This document shows, piece after piece, positions 9,876-22,072 of a stretch of DNA of 64,000 nucleotides. This DNA comes from Clavelina lepadiformis (taxonomy: Eukaryota > Chordata > Ascidiacea > Aplousobranchia > Clavelinidae). Location of the stretch: NCBI RefSeq assembly GCF_947623445.1, contig NC_135241.1:22694501-22758500 (forward strand), given 5' to 3'. The notes under the pieces were generated by a model that worked only from the letters and a program-made list of their open reading frames with translations, was not told the origin of the DNA and did not search any database. Numbering within the stretch: the stretch's first letter is position 1; each line of letters opens with the position of its first letter. Position numbers and translations under genes: made by a program.

Positions 9876-10695
9876 ATTTGTTTTTAAAGAAAACAAACGT
9901 TTGTCAGGAGACCATACTCCATAGGAATAGTCAGTATGTTTTATGGCCACAGTAACACGATCCTGTATAAATTTTAAACTCTGTCTAAGTAACTTTTAGG
10001 ATGAAGGTTTATATCGCAATAAAACTTTGTTTAATTTGTCTGTTTGGCGGTCGGTTGAGTCAGTGTCGAAAACTTGTATTATTATCAAGTCCAAACTGCA
10101 AATAGAAGCAACATCGTTTTTGTTTTTATGACGTAAGAAGAGACCATTGTCAATTGATGTACAGTGTACTCAGACTACTCACATATAAAAAAGCGACCTA
10201 GCATTTCATATCGGTATATAGCACCGGAAAATGACGCTTGTTTACCTCGCAGAAAATAAAGCACTTACCAGAATAACTTAAATGAAGCGATCATTTCACC
10301 GTATGTAGGTCACGCAGCCTGGGGTTAAGGGCCTGTAGGCCCATCTGAAGCCCTATCTAAAACAATGCAAAGTACAATTTTTCAATTTGAATTTGCTTCT
10401 AAACAAGTCCGGTCACCTCGCTGAGTTTTTGTATCCGCCGAGATGTAGGACAAAAGGACTTAATGCAGTATTTTGAGAAAATTCTCGTATCTGGAATTCT
10501 CGCACCAAATGCTTCAACTTTTTAACAACTTTTTTTCTTGTATTTTTCCAAAAAATCAGCCAAAAAGCCTTAACTTTGAACCAACACAAAACGTCAACTT
10601 TAGCCTGAACCTACACTCCGCACACGCCATAACAACAGCAAACTTTCACAGATTAAGGTCACGTGCATGCGCACTGGACCGGAATCATTTATAGT

Positions 10696-10712
10696 TTTTA
10701 TATAGTGACGTC
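10696..10712 (-). promoter_or_regulatory. TATA/CRE promoter-like block, U1
   Basis: Minus strand GACGTCA followed by TATATAAAA. In this unit the retroelement separates it from exon 2. Confidence 0.4.
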
Positions 10713-11609
10713 TTGCATGCGACCTTCGTCACAATCCCCGGGTTGCCGTTTTAAAACTGCTGAAAATGGTACTACAGGCCCTATAGCGAGAATAGCTCGT
10801 TGTAGCCGTCGGGCCGACAACTACGTACGTGCTATCTCGGTTGTAAGATTAAGGATCAGCATCAACTCGTTTTCAATTACTTCCCCGCTACCTGGCATTT
10901 TATTTAACTAACTTACCTCTAATTTTCTGACGCATCGTAATGATTATTTTTTGTCATTGCTTGTGGAACGAAAAATGAAATCGTAACCATTATAACGAGA
11001 TGACTCGGCAAACAAACAATAAACGACGAAAAGAAGCTAAGTCCAATAGCTTAAAACGTGCATGGTTTAAAACGGAATTAATAACAATGAATAATAGCCT
11101 ACTGGTTAGCACGACCGCTAATCCAAGCATAGCCTACATATGGTACAAACATATAGACGTAAAAATAAAGTAATGTCGGTAAGTATAAAAATACGCAATA
11201 TTGATAGGTTATTTTTAATTGCATGGGCACTCAGGCGATGTAGTGATTAGAACCTTTGATAATGATGATGGGATGAAAATGCGAGTCCTTATGTCTTGTC
11301 GAAACGTAATTGGACTGCGGACACAAAACTAAAATGATCTTCAAGCAGCTTATTTCCAAACCCTGGATTGTTAAATGGAATACTTTGATCTTTCTTTGTT
11401 TTTCAGGATAGCCTACAGCCTGTGTAAGGTACCTGTACCAATTAAGGCCCACCTAACACTTTTTTGAAAATAACTCAAGAACCACAAATGAGAATAGACT
11501 GAAAAATCGTATTGTATTAGTAAGGGTATATGACTACAACATATTAAAACCACAATACCTGAAAACGCCCCAAAAAAATTTTATAAAGAAATTAAAAATT
11601 CCAAAAAAT

Positions 11610-11645
11610 GGGCCTTATTAGGAGCATAGGCTCCTAATAAGGCCC
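11610..11645. other. Perfect 16-bp hairpin inside the MITE
   Basis: GGGCCTTATTAGGAGC (11610-11625), loop ATAG, then the exact reverse complement (11630-11645). In U2, U3 and U7 the arms are intact. In U4, U5, U6, U8 and U9 the right arm ends GGCCTACC instead of GGCCCACC, breaking the outermost pair. Confidence 0.85.
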
Positions 11646-12158
11646 ACCAATTTTGTGAGTATTTTGATTCAAAACATAGCTGAAAAATCGTATTAAGCAA
11701 ATAAAGCAAGACAGCAACCACCAATTTGTGTAAGACAACGACCAACAAACGTGGGTTGAAAAAAAAAAGTAACTGCAACAACTTGCCAAGTGATGACTGG
11801 AACCACTCTTGAAGTCTGGAAATCAATTAACCAAGCATCTTGAATGGGCCTTATTAGGCGCATGTGGCATCCACGAAAAAAATGTCACATTTTTATTATC
11901 AGAAAAATTTTAGCAAAAAAAGTGTATTATCCTTTTCAATACTAAGTTGGTTGTTACATGAAAACTTCAGCCGGCTGACAACAGTTCATTTAACCGGCCA
12001 AATTTTCACTTACTTTTTTTCTAAATTAACAAAACCACCATAACTGCAAATATCAAATTTTTCGTGCTCTAGCGAATCGGTTGATCACGTGGCAAGGATG
12101 AAATCTGGTAAACCATCATGAATTTATATTAGTTTTTATATAGGGTTAAAATTTTTCA

Positions 12159-12164
12159 TTTATT
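12159..12164 (-). terminator. Candidate polyadenylation signal for the U2 gene
   Basis: AATAAA on the minus strand, about 1 kb downstream of the U2 stop codon (13169). No closer AATAAA was noticed between it and the stop. A second lies near 11889 inside the MITE. Assignment is by motif only. Confidence 0.2.
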
Positions 12165-12321
12165 TGCACGGGTTTGCGAAATATGAACAATGGGCCTTAT
12201 TAGACACAGGTACCTTAGATGTTTGGCATCAGAGACAACTTAAACCTTTGAATCACCGTAATTCAAAAAAATAACAATAACTTAAGTCTACGTAAAAAGA
12301 CTTTTGTATTTGTTCCCGAAA

Positions 12322-13168
12322 TTGGGTGAATTAAACAAAAAGAATAATCGGTCCAAGAGAACCCATATAATTTAAAGGCATCCAACGAAAATTGATGTTT
12401 CCTTGTAAGTTACTGTATTTTTGATTTCTCTGCTGTTATGCTGTTTGGGTAAACGCACGCAGGCGAATTAGTGTACTAGTATGATTCTATCTACGTCCTC
12501 TCCACAACCAAATCACACTCAAACAATGGCAAAGTTTTTCTTTTTTCACACCACGATGGTTAGGCTGAAGTACAACAAAACGAAACAATTTTAAGAAAAA
12601 AGCTGCAACGCTTAGTGTAATATTGCATTTAAATGGCATAACAAATTGCACAAAAGATTCAAAATAATAAATCAAAATGGGCACATATACTGTACCCAAC
12701 AACAAAAAGGATTGGAGTGAATGCAGTAGCTAGGGCTGCTAGGCTCACAATATAGGCGGGGATTATACAGTTGTCGATTTATCATCGCTCATCAGTTAGT
12801 AAATCTGGACAAACGTATCTGGCGCTTTGGTATAGGTTAAACAGCAGGATATTTGTTTACTATTGCAACATAAATTGTAAATACTATAAACAGGTAAAGA
12901 GCAAGTACTAGGTTATGACGACTACAACGTATTCAAGATGACGAAAAGTTTGCTCTGAAAGAAAACAAAAATCTTACACTTTGAGTAACAAATCGGAAAA
13001 AATGCAAAATTAACTTCTGCTTGAACTGAACACTCCGCCCCATTCACAAGATTGTCGTGGACAAAAGTAAACACGAAGCAGCGTCAGCTTTCATTTTAAC
13101 TCTGCTTCGAAGCGACGACTTTTTTTAGGCTTAACCTTGACCTGAAGTAACCTCTAACGGACCTGAGC
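12322..13168. other. Spacer between MITE and exon 7 (U2; same in all units)
   Basis: About 850 bp downstream of the gene's stop codon, conserved in all ten units. A 72-codon minus-strand ORF (12487-12705 here) recurs in every copy with almost no change. That is expected from the near identity of the units, and it resembles no MGAT4 C-terminal sequence. It probably holds the 3' UTR and spacer; nothing else recognised. Confidence 0.5.
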
Positions 13169-15497
13169 TCAGATGGCGTCGCTTTTGAATGAATTGTCCT
13201 TGAGATTTTGCGTCTTTCCTTGCAATGACGAAACACTGAAAGAAAAGATGAAGTCGAAGATGGATTCGATTTTTCAGAAAAACTTTAGCAGCAAAGCAAT
13301 GTACCTTCCAATGTGTTGAAACAGCGACGGTTTGTGAGGAGGCATTTTTAGCTCTCTCCTTTTATTGCATTGTTGGGCGTTCTCGTCATAGCTGCAGACC
13401 GCTGACGCAACGTAGTCCAGCTGGAAAAATGAACGATAAAGGTTCAATAAGGTGCAGGCAATAACAAAACCCCCATCAACCAGTCCATGAATGGATCGTA
13501 AGGTATGAGCACACCAAAGGAAAACACATGCTGTCGTTTCTAAATTGCTTTTTCATCCCATCAAATGTTTGAAACTTAACAAATCGAAGCACAGCTTAAA
13601 AAAATAATTGCAGAAAGGTTATAGGTTAACATAGAAAAACTATATAGCTGACACCTTATAGGGTGCACGTTAAATTCCGAATAACCACATAACACTTGAC
13701 GAATTTCGGTAGTTTTTTTTGGACACATTGGCTCGGCCTAGGCCTACTCAGCAAAAGTCGTTATGCTCGAAGCGTATACGGCGGAAAAACAAAAATGCTC
13801 AACAAAGAATCTTTTCATTCGTGTAAGCTGCCAACATACCTGCAGCCAGTCGAGCGGTTTTTTATTCCAGAACGTGTGGATGAACGAAGCATATGATGGA
13901 AGAGTTTCGGCGCGGAAAAGTTTTCCAATCGCTCCCAAATTACAAAAAGAAATATAAAAGTAATTTTCCATCGATCTTCGGTTAGCCTCCTGCATAGAAA
14001 TCATATTATTCAACCCATGGCACACATTGAGCATAAGGTATAGTTAACTTTTCTTAAAATGACGAAGACTTAATTAGAAAGCAGAAGTGACCTTTAAAAA
14101 CCAAATTGGGGGTCTTATTATCCTACCGTCACCCACAACGCAGCAACTATTACGTCACCTTCATTATCGCTCCGATGTACCCATGGCTGGCTATGACGTC
14201 ATCTTCCATCATGAGGTAATATTTAGGTGAAAGGTTATAGATGTACATCATGAGGAAGATTTGATCCAGATTCTGTTTCGATCTCCACTTCACTCGGTCC
14301 AGCGCGTCGTTAAAACTGGACTGAAGCACTTTTTCCCATGGGGGGTAGTAACTTTTAGGTGGACTAATTAGCTGCAAGAGAAATTTGTGAGATTGGCGGG
14401 GGTAAAAACAATCGCTAAAATCAAACATATCAAAATGGCCGGCTATTACTCAACAAACTCACAAAAATAGGAACAATACAGTTTGACAGCGTAGTCTAAA
14501 AGCAAATATAGTTTCCTTTTGGGATGAGCGATAATCGTGATGTCACCGAAGTAGTACTAAATAATTCAACTCTAAACTTTCAGTTTTCATTCATAAACTT
14601 ATGTATAGTTACTTAGCCTGTGGTTGTGTAATTTATTGTTGAAGAACTGGATGCTTTAAACGTATACCTTGCTTTGTGGGGCGTTTGACCCGGCCGTTAA
14701 AACGTTTTAAAATTAAATTTTAATGATACGGCTGTAAAGGGAATTAATTTCCTTTTTACTTTCTCAGCCGCTTCTGAATTATTAAAGCTCTTCGCTGTTC
14801 TCACGATTGATATCGATACAAGTATTGGGCTTGTTTGGGAATAAACACTGAAGTGAAACCTGTAATATCCCATCTTCAATGTGCTTCCGATAACTGCTTT
14901 GCAATGAGCGCGAAAGATCACGTAAAAACTCTTCGTCGGTCTCGCCGACGTAAACAAGGATTCTAGAATCAACAGAACGATCAACCTGATTCTTCAGAAG
15001 GGAATCGATTGTTTGCGAGAGATAGGATACTCCCTGCCTCTGCCAGACAAAAAATAGAACAAAGATTGAATTGAAAGCAAATTGAAATCGTTTGTATTGA
15101 TTTTGAATGCAAACAAATTGCAAAAACACCGCAAATAGCGGTCGTATTGCGCAAATCGCTCGTAGGAGTGAGTAACACTTTTTTTAACTGAATGATTGTT
15201 TCCAATTTCAATCACGGTCGGTTATAATTAGAACTGATGTACAAATTGTGTGAAATGAAAACATCTTATGACATAACAATAACAATCACATTTGCATCAT
15301 AAACATACCTTCACTGTGGGTATTCCTATTACGACGTCGGCGTTTTTCGGTATCCGACCCAACTCAAAGCCTGGGCTGGGTGCTTTTAGGTCCCCTGAGA
15401 GGGGAAATACCGGATCTAAGGGGTGAAAATAGACTTTTTCACCGGGTACAATTGGTTCATCTTTTACGTTTGTAACGAAGCTCTTTGATTCTAACGA
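13169..15497 (-). CDS. MGAT4-like: MGAT4-type GT54 glycosyltransferase copy U2, exons 2-7, lacks exon 1
   Basis: Exons: 15497-15309, 15039-14860, 14371-14159, 13989-13840, 13420-13305, 13235-13169. The open frame of exon 2 extends upstream through the acceptor (TTTTTTGCAG) to an ATG at 15623, adding 42 codons beginning MAIKHTDYSY. That stretch is intron in U3, so it may be used as an alternative start only if the transcript is not spliced there. Exon 4 has ALDRV like U1; exon 3 has SLSRS and YRKH like U3. The catalytic exons are intact, but without exon 1 the product would have no Golgi anchor. Confidence 0.75.
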
Positions 15498-17084
15498 CTG
15501 CAAAAAAGCACAACAAAAAAAATTGTTAACCGTAAACGGATGAGACATATTTGTTTTTAAAGAAAACAAACGTTTGTCAGGAGACCATACTCCATAGGAA
15601 TAGTCAGTATGTTTTATGGCCACAGTAACACGATCCTGTATAAATTTTAAACTCTGTCTAAGTAACTTTTAGGATGAAGGTTTATATCGCAATAAAACTT
15701 TGTTTAATTTGTCTGTTTGGCGGTCGGTTGAGTCAGTGTCGAAAACTTGTATTATTATCAAGTCCAAACTGCAAATAGAAGCAACATCGTTTTTGTTTTT
15801 ATGACGTAAGAAGAGACCATTGTCAATTGATGTACAGTGTACTCACATATAAAAAAGCGACCTAGCATTTCATATCGGTATATAGCACCGGAAAATGACG
15901 CTTGTTTACCTCGCAGAAAATAAAGCACTTACCAGAATAACTTAAATGAAGCGATCATTTCACCGTATGTAGGTCACGCAGCCTGGGGTTAAGGGCCTGT
16001 AGGCCCATCTGAAGCCCTATCTAAAACAATGCAAAGTACAATTTTTCAATTTGAATTTGCTTCTAAACAAGCCCGGTCACCTCGCTGAGTTTTTGTATCC
16101 GCCGAGATGTAGGACAAAAGGACTTAATGCAGTATTTTGAGAAAATTCTCGTATCTGGAATTCTCGCACCAAATGCTTCAACTTTTTAACAACTTTTTTT
16201 CTTGTATTTTTCCAAAAAATCAGCCAAAAAGCCTTAACTTTGAACCAACACAAAACGTCAACTTTAGCCTGAACCTACACTCCGCACACGCCATAACAAC
16301 AGCAAACTTTCACAGATTAAGGTCACGTGCATGCGCACTGGACCGGAATCATTTATAGTTTTTATATAGTGACGTCTTGCATGCGACCTTCGTCACAATC
16401 CCCGGGTTGCCGTTTTAAAACTGCTGAAAATGGTACTACAGGCCCTATAGCGAGAATAGCTCGTTGTAGCCGTCGGGCCGACAACTACGTACGTGCTATC
16501 TGGGTTGTAAGATTAAGGATCAGCATCAACTCGTTTTCAATTACTTCCCCGCTACCTGGCATTTTTTTTAACTAACTTACCTCAAATTCTCTGACGCATC
16601 GTAATGATTATTTTTGTCATTGCTTGTGGAACGAAAAATGAAATGGTAACCATTATAACGAGATGACTCGGCAAACTAACAATAAACGACGAAAAGAAGC
16701 TAAGTCCAATAGCTTAAAACCTGCATGGTTTAAAACGGAATTAATAACAATGAATAATACTGGTTAGCACGACCGCTAATCCAAGCATAGCCTACATATG
16801 GTACAAACATATAGACGTAAAAATAAAGTAATGTCGGTAAGTATAAAAATACGCAATATTGATAGGTTATTTTTAATTGCATGGGCACTCAGGCGATGTA
16901 GTGATTAGAACCTTTGATAATGATGATGGGATGAAAATGCGAGTCCTTATGTCTTGTCGAAACGTAATTGGACTGCGGACACAAAACTAAAATGATCTTC
17001 AAGCAGCTTATTTCCAAACCCTGGATTGTTAAATGGAATACTTTGATCTTTCTTTGTTTTTCAGGATAGCCTACAGCCTGTGTA
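15498..17084. other. 5' flank of exon 2 to MITE (U2; same in all short units)
   Basis: Contains the remains of intron 1 (15498 to about 15992), the deletion junction at GGGGTTAA/GGGCCTGTAGGCCC, the promoter-like block at 16360-16376, and then about 700 bp up to the MITE. Two plus-strand ORFs (16137-16358, 73 codons; 16327-16575, 82 codons) and a minus-strand ORF (16889-17110, 73 codons, ending inside the MITE) recur in all units. They have no recognisable domains and overlap regulatory-looking sequence, so I do not call them genes. Confidence 0.5.
16360..16376 (-). promoter_or_regulatory. TATA/CRE promoter-like block, U2
   Basis: Minus strand GACGTCA then TATATAAAA. CACGTG (16324-16329) and a GTGCGCATGCAC word resembling an NRF1 site lie just downstream. 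The block is about 860 bp upstream of exon 2. Confidence 0.4.
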
Positions 17085-17874
17085 AGGTACCTGTACCAAT
17101 TAAGGCCCACCTAACACTTTTTTGAAAATAACTCAAGAACCACAAATGAGAATAGGCTGAAAAATCGTATTGTATTAGTAAGGGTATATGACTACAACAT
17201 ATTAAAACCACAATACCTGACAACTCCCCAAAAAATTTTTATAAAGAAATTAAAAATTCCAAAAAATGGGCCTTATTAGGAGCATAGGCTCCTAATAAGG
17301 CCCACCAATTTTGTGAGTATTTTGATTCAAAACATAGCTGAAAAATCGTATTAAGCAAATAAAGCAAGACAGCAACCACCAATTTGTGTAAGACAACGAC
17401 CAACAAACGTGGGTTGAAAAAAAAAGTAACTGCAACAACTTTCCAACTCATGACTGGAACCACTCTTGAAGTCTGGAAATCAATTAACCAAGCATCTTGA
17501 ATGGGCCTTATTAGGCGCATGTGGCATCCACGAAAAAAATGTCACATTTTTATTATCAGAAAAATTTTAGCAAAAAAAGTGTATTATCCTTTTCAATACT
17601 AAGTTGGTTGTTACATGAAAACTTCAGCCGGCTGACAACAGTTCATTTAACCGGCCAAATTCTCACTTACTTTTTTTCTAAATTAACAAAACCACCATAA
17701 CTGCAAATATCAAATTTTTCTTGTGCTCTAGCGAATCGGTTGATCACGTGGCAAGGATGAAATCTGGTAAACCACCATGAATTTATATTAGTTTTTATAT
17801 AGGGTTAAAATTTTTCATTTATTTGCACGGGTTTGCGAAATATGAGCAATGGGCCTTATTAGACACAGGTACCT
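17085..17874. mobile_element. MITE-like element, U2 copy
   Basis: Same TA-flanked inverted-repeat element as in U1. Variant with GACAACTCCCC near 17220 and CATGACTGG near 17450. Confidence 0.7.
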
Positions 17875-18827
17875 TAGATGTTTGGCATCAGAGACAACTT
17901 AACCCTTTGAATCACCGTAATTCAAAAAAATAACAATAACTTAAGTCTACGTAAAAAGACTTTTGTATTTGTTCCCGAAATTGGGTGAATTAAACAAAAA
18001 GAATAATCGGTCCAAGAGAACCCATATAATTTAAAGGCATCCAACGAAAATTGATGTTTCCTTGTAAGTTACTGTATTTTTGATTTCTCTGCTGTTATGC
18101 TGTTTGGGTAAACGCACGCAGGCGAATTAGTGTACTAGTATGATTCTATCTACGTCCTCTCCACAACCAAATCACACTCAAACAATGGCAAAGTTTTTCT
18201 TTTTTCACACCACGATGGTTAGGCTGAAGTACAACAAAACGAAACAATTTTAAGAAAAAAGCTGCAACGCTTAGTGTAATATTGCATTTAAATGGCATAA
18301 CAAATTGCACAAAAGATTCAAAATAATAAATCAAAATGGGCACATATACTGTACCCAACAACAAAAAGGATTGGAGTGAATGCAGTAGCTAGGGCTGCTA
18401 GGCTCACAATATAGGCGGGGATTATACAGTTGTCGATTTATCATCGCTCATCAGTTAGTAAATCTGGACAAACGTATCTGGCGCTTTGGTATAGGTTAAA
18501 CAGCAGGTTATATGTTTACTATTGCAACATAAATTGTAAATACTATAAACAGGTAAAGAGTAAGTACTAGGTTATGACGACTACAACGTATTCAAGATGA
18601 CGAAAAGTTTGCTCTGAAAGAAAACAAAAATCTTACACTTTGAGTAACAAATCGGAAAAAATGCAAAATTAACTGCTGCTTGAACTGAACACTCCGCCCC
18701 ATTCACAAGATTGTCGTGGACAAAAGTAAACACGAAGCAGCGTCAGCTTTCATTTTAACTCTGCTTCGAAGCGACGACTTTTTTTAGGCTTAACCATGAC
18801 CTGAAGTAACCTCTAACGGACCTGAGC

Positions 18828-21800
18828 TCAGATGGCGTCGCTTTTGAATGAATTGTCCTTGAGATTTTGCGTCTTTCCTTGCAATGACGAAACACTGAAA
18901 GAAAAGATGAAGTCGAAGATGGATTCGATTTTTCAGAAAAACTTTAGCAGCAAAGCAACGTACCTTCCAATGTGTTGAAACAGCGACGGTTTGTGAGGAG
19001 GCATTTTTAGCTCTCTCCTTTTATTGCACTGTTGGGCGTTCTCGTCATAGCTGCAGACCGCTGACGCAACGTAGTCCAGCTGGAAAAATGAACGATAAAG
19101 GTTCAATAAGGTGCAGGCAATAACAAAACCCCCATCAACCAGTCCATGAATGGATCGTAAGGTATGAGCACACCAAAGGAAAACACAGTTGCTGTCGTTT
19201 CTAAATTGCTTTTTCATCCCATCAAATGTTTTAAACTTAACAAATCGAAGCACAGCTTAAAAAATACAAGTGCAGAAAGGTTATAGGTTAACATAGAAAA
19301 ACTATATAGCTGACACCTTATTGGGTGCACGTCAAATTCCTAATAACCACATAACACTTGACGAATTTCGGTAGTTTTTTTGGACACATTGGCTTGGCTT
19401 CGGCTCGACTCGACTCGACTCAGCAAAAGTCATTATGCTCGAAGCGTATACGACGGAAAAAGAAAAATGCTCAACAAAGAATCTTTTCATTCGTGTAAGC
19501 TGCCAACATACCTGCAGCCAGTCGAGCGGTTTTTTATTCCAGAACGTGTGGATGAACGAAGCATATGATGGAAGAGTTTCGGCGCGGAAAAGTTTTCCAA
19601 TCGCTCCCAAATTACAAAAAGAAATATAAAAGTAATTTTCCATCGATCTTCGGTTAGCCTCCTGCATAGAAATCATATTATTCAACCCATGGCACACATT
19701 GAGCATAAGGTATAGTTAACTTTTCTTAAAATGACGAAGACTTGATTAGAAAGCAGAAGTGACCTTTAAAAACCAAATTGGGGGTCTTATTATCCTACCG
19801 TCACCCACAACGCAGCAACTATTACGTCACCTTCATTATCGCTCCGATGTACCCATGGCTGGCTATGACGTCATCTTCCATCATGAGGTAATATTTAGGT
19901 GAAAGGTTATAGATGTACATCATGAGGAAGATTTGATCCAGATTCTGTTTCGATCTCCACTTCACTCGCTCCAGCGCGTCGTTAAAACTGGACTGAAGCA
20001 CTTTTTCCCAAGGGGGGTAGTAACTTTTAGGTGGACTAATTAGCTGCAACAGAAATTTGTGAGATTGGCGGGGGTAAAAACAATCGCTAAAAACAAACAT
20101 ATCAAAATGGCCGGCTATTACTCAACAAACTCACAAAAATAGGAACAATACAGTTTGACAGCGTAGTCTAAAAGCAAATATAGTTTCCTTTCGGGATAAG
20201 CGATAATTGTGATGTCACTGAAGTAGTACTAAATAATTCAACTCTAAACTTTCAGTTTTTATTCACAAACTTATGTATAGTTACTTAGCCTGTGGTTGTG
20301 TAATTTATTGTTGAAGAACTGGCTGCTTTAAACGTATACTTTGCTTTGTGGGGCGTTTGACCCAGCCGTTAAAACGTTTTAAAATTAAATTTTAATGATA
20401 CGGCTGTAAAGGGAATTAATTTCCTTTTTACTTTCTCAGCCGCTTCTGAATTATTAAAGCTCTTCGCTGTTCTCACGATTGATATCGATACAAGTATTGG
20501 GCTTGTTTGGGAATAAACACTGAAGTGAAACCTGTAATATCCCATCTTCAATGTGCTTCCGATAACTGCTTTGCAATGAGCGCGAAAGATCGCGTAAAAA
20601 CTCTTCGTCGGTCTCGCCGACGTAAACAAGGATTCTAGAATCAACAGAACGATCAACCTGATTCTTCAGAAGGGAATCGATTGTTTGCGAAAGATAGGAT
20701 ACTCCCTGCCGCTGCCAGATAGAAAATACAACAAAGATTGAATTGAAATTGAAATCGTTTGTATTGATTTTGAAAGCAAACAAATTGCAAAAACACGGCA
20801 AATCGTGGTCGTATTGCGCAAACCGCTCGTAGGAGTGAGTGACACTTATTTTAACTGAATGATTGTTTCCAATTTCAATCACGGTCGGTTATAATTAGAA
20901 CTGATGTACAAATTGTGTGAAATGAAAACATCTTATGACATAACAATAACAATCACATTTGCATCATAAACATACCTTCACTGTGGGTATTCCTATTACG
21001 ACGTCGGCGTTTTTCGGTATCCGACCCAACTCAAAGCCTGGGCTGGGTGCTTTTAGGTCCCCTGAGAGGGGAAATACCGGATCTAAGGGGTGAAAATAGA
21101 CTTTTTCACCGGGTACAATTGGTTCATCTTTTACGTTTGTAACGAAGCTCTTTGATTCTAACGACTGCAAAAAAGCACAACAAAAAAAATTGTTAACCGT
21201 AAACGGATGAGACATATTTGTTTTTAAAGAAAACAAACGTTTGTCAGGAGACCATACTCCATAGGAATAGTCAGTATGTTTTATGGCCACAGTAACACGA
21301 TCCTGTATAAATTTTAAACTCTGTCTAAGTAACTTTTAGGATGAAGGTTTATATCGCAATAAAACTTTGTTTAATTTGTCTGTTTGGCGGTCGGTTGAGT
21401 CAGTGTCGAAAACTTGTATTATTATCAAGTCCAAACTGCAAATAGAAGCAACATCGTTTTTGTTTTTATGACGTAAGAAGAGACCATTGTCAATTGATGT
21501 ACAGTGTACTCACATATAAAAAAGCGACCTAGCATTTCATATCGGTATATAGCACCGGAAAATGACGCTTGTTTACCTCGCAGAAAATAAAGCACTTACC
21601 AGAATAACTTAAATGAAGCGATCATTTCACCGTATGTAGGTCACGCAGCCTGGGGTTAAAGATAGGCGGTTAGGAGAATGGTTAAGCAAAAAGTTGATTC
21701 TAGCTATCTATGACTTTATTGGAGTTAGATTTAGCTTAGAAGGTAGATGTAGGTTAGGTTTAGGTTACTGTGTTTTAACATTTAACTTAGGTTAACAAGA

Positions 21801-22072
21801 AACTGAGAAAAATAGCTTGGAACGCACGATTTTTTCAGGTAAAATACCACCAGCTTAACTTAAATTGTAGCACTGACCGTGATAATCGCAGCCGCTTCGG
21901 TTTCAACATCGACATCTTCTTGTGCTTGTATATCTTCTTGTACCGGTTCTGCTTTTCCAACTTCTTTCGAACCGCCGGTCGACAAGAAGTCAAAGTAATA
22001 GACAAATACAAACACATAGAACAATGCCGCGGCCAGCCATATGTTGCGCTTACGTAGTAACACGGCTGGCAT
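18828..22072 (-). CDS. MGAT4-like: Full-length MGAT4-type N-acetylglucosaminyltransferase (GT54), U3
   Basis: Family role: adds beta-1,4-linked GlcNAc to the alpha-1,3-mannose arm of N-glycans in the Golgi. Exons (minus): 22072-21878, 21164-20976, 20711-20532, 20043-19831, 19661-19512, 19079-18964, 18894-18828. Introns are 713, 264, 488, 169, 432 and 69 bp. Junctions 1-5 are phase 0; the sixth splits a Ser codon (AG/T). The product has 369 residues: tail MPAVLLRKRN, anchor about 11-31 (IWLAAALFYVFVFVYYFDFLS), acidic stem to about 65, then the GT54 region. Motifs: GIPTVK 123-128, VGETD 159-163, SPPKSYY 191-197, EDD 244-246 (likely metal/nucleotide-sugar site), LGAIGK 277-282, KKPLDW 302-307, KPSLFQHIG 339-347. 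The first donor is CG/GTCAGT, the weakest border. Vertebrate MGAT4A/B are about 530-550 residues; the C-terminal lectin-like domain is absent, with a stop conserved in all copies. Confidence 0.88.

Larger units (their letters stand above)
11427..12215. mobile_element. MITE-like element with terminal inverted repeats, U1 copy
   Basis: 789 bp flanked by TA (11425-11426 and 12216-12217). The ends are inverted repeats: AGGTACCTGT at 11427-11436 and ACAGGTACCT at 12206-12215. The match continues inward through TTAAGGCCCA on the left and GGGCCTTATTAG on the right, giving about 25 bp with a few mismatches. TA flanks with short TIRs and no coding capacity fit a non-autonomous Tc1/mariner-type or similar DNA transposon. 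Inside, GGGCCTTATTAG recurs at 11610 and 11846 and, as the terminal part, at 12192. The word CTGAAAAATCGTATT also occurs twice. The element predates the array, since every unit has it at the same place. Confidence 0.7.
1..12321 (-). repeat. Tandem unit U1 (short type, with retroelement inserted)
   Basis: First copy of the tandem unit in the window. Base 1 corresponds to base 12322 of the next unit, so the true left edge of the array lies outside. Without the 6650-bp element at 3222-9871 and its target duplication, the unit is about 5.67 kb. It is of the short type: the sequence runs directly from GGGGTTAA into GGGCCTGTAGGCCC near 10321-10343, with no exon 1 segment. Strand is given by the gene it carries. 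Confidence 0.95.
12322..17980 (-). repeat. Tandem unit U2 (short type)
   Basis: 5659 bp. It gives the uninterrupted sequence at the site where U1 holds the retroelement (15541-15554). Its MITE shares the GACAACTCCCC variant near 17220 with U7 (and U10), unlike its immediate neighbours. Confidence 0.95.

Noticed and set aside
9561-9887. 108-codon Gln-rich ORF in the right terminal region
   Set aside because: It runs across the element end into host DNA, so it cannot be an element gene as it stands.
10473-10911. Plus-strand ORFs of 73 and 82 codons in every unit
   Set aside because: They overlap each other and the promoter-like block, have no recognisable features, and stay open only because the units barely differ.
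19406-19420. CGACT triplicate in U3 intron 5
   Set aside because: Too short to be a meaningful satellite; noted only as a private variant of U3.
21715-21790. TTAGG-like words resembling telomere repeat
   Set aside because: Only a few irregular copies inside intron 1 of U3, mixed with other sequence; not a telomeric array.
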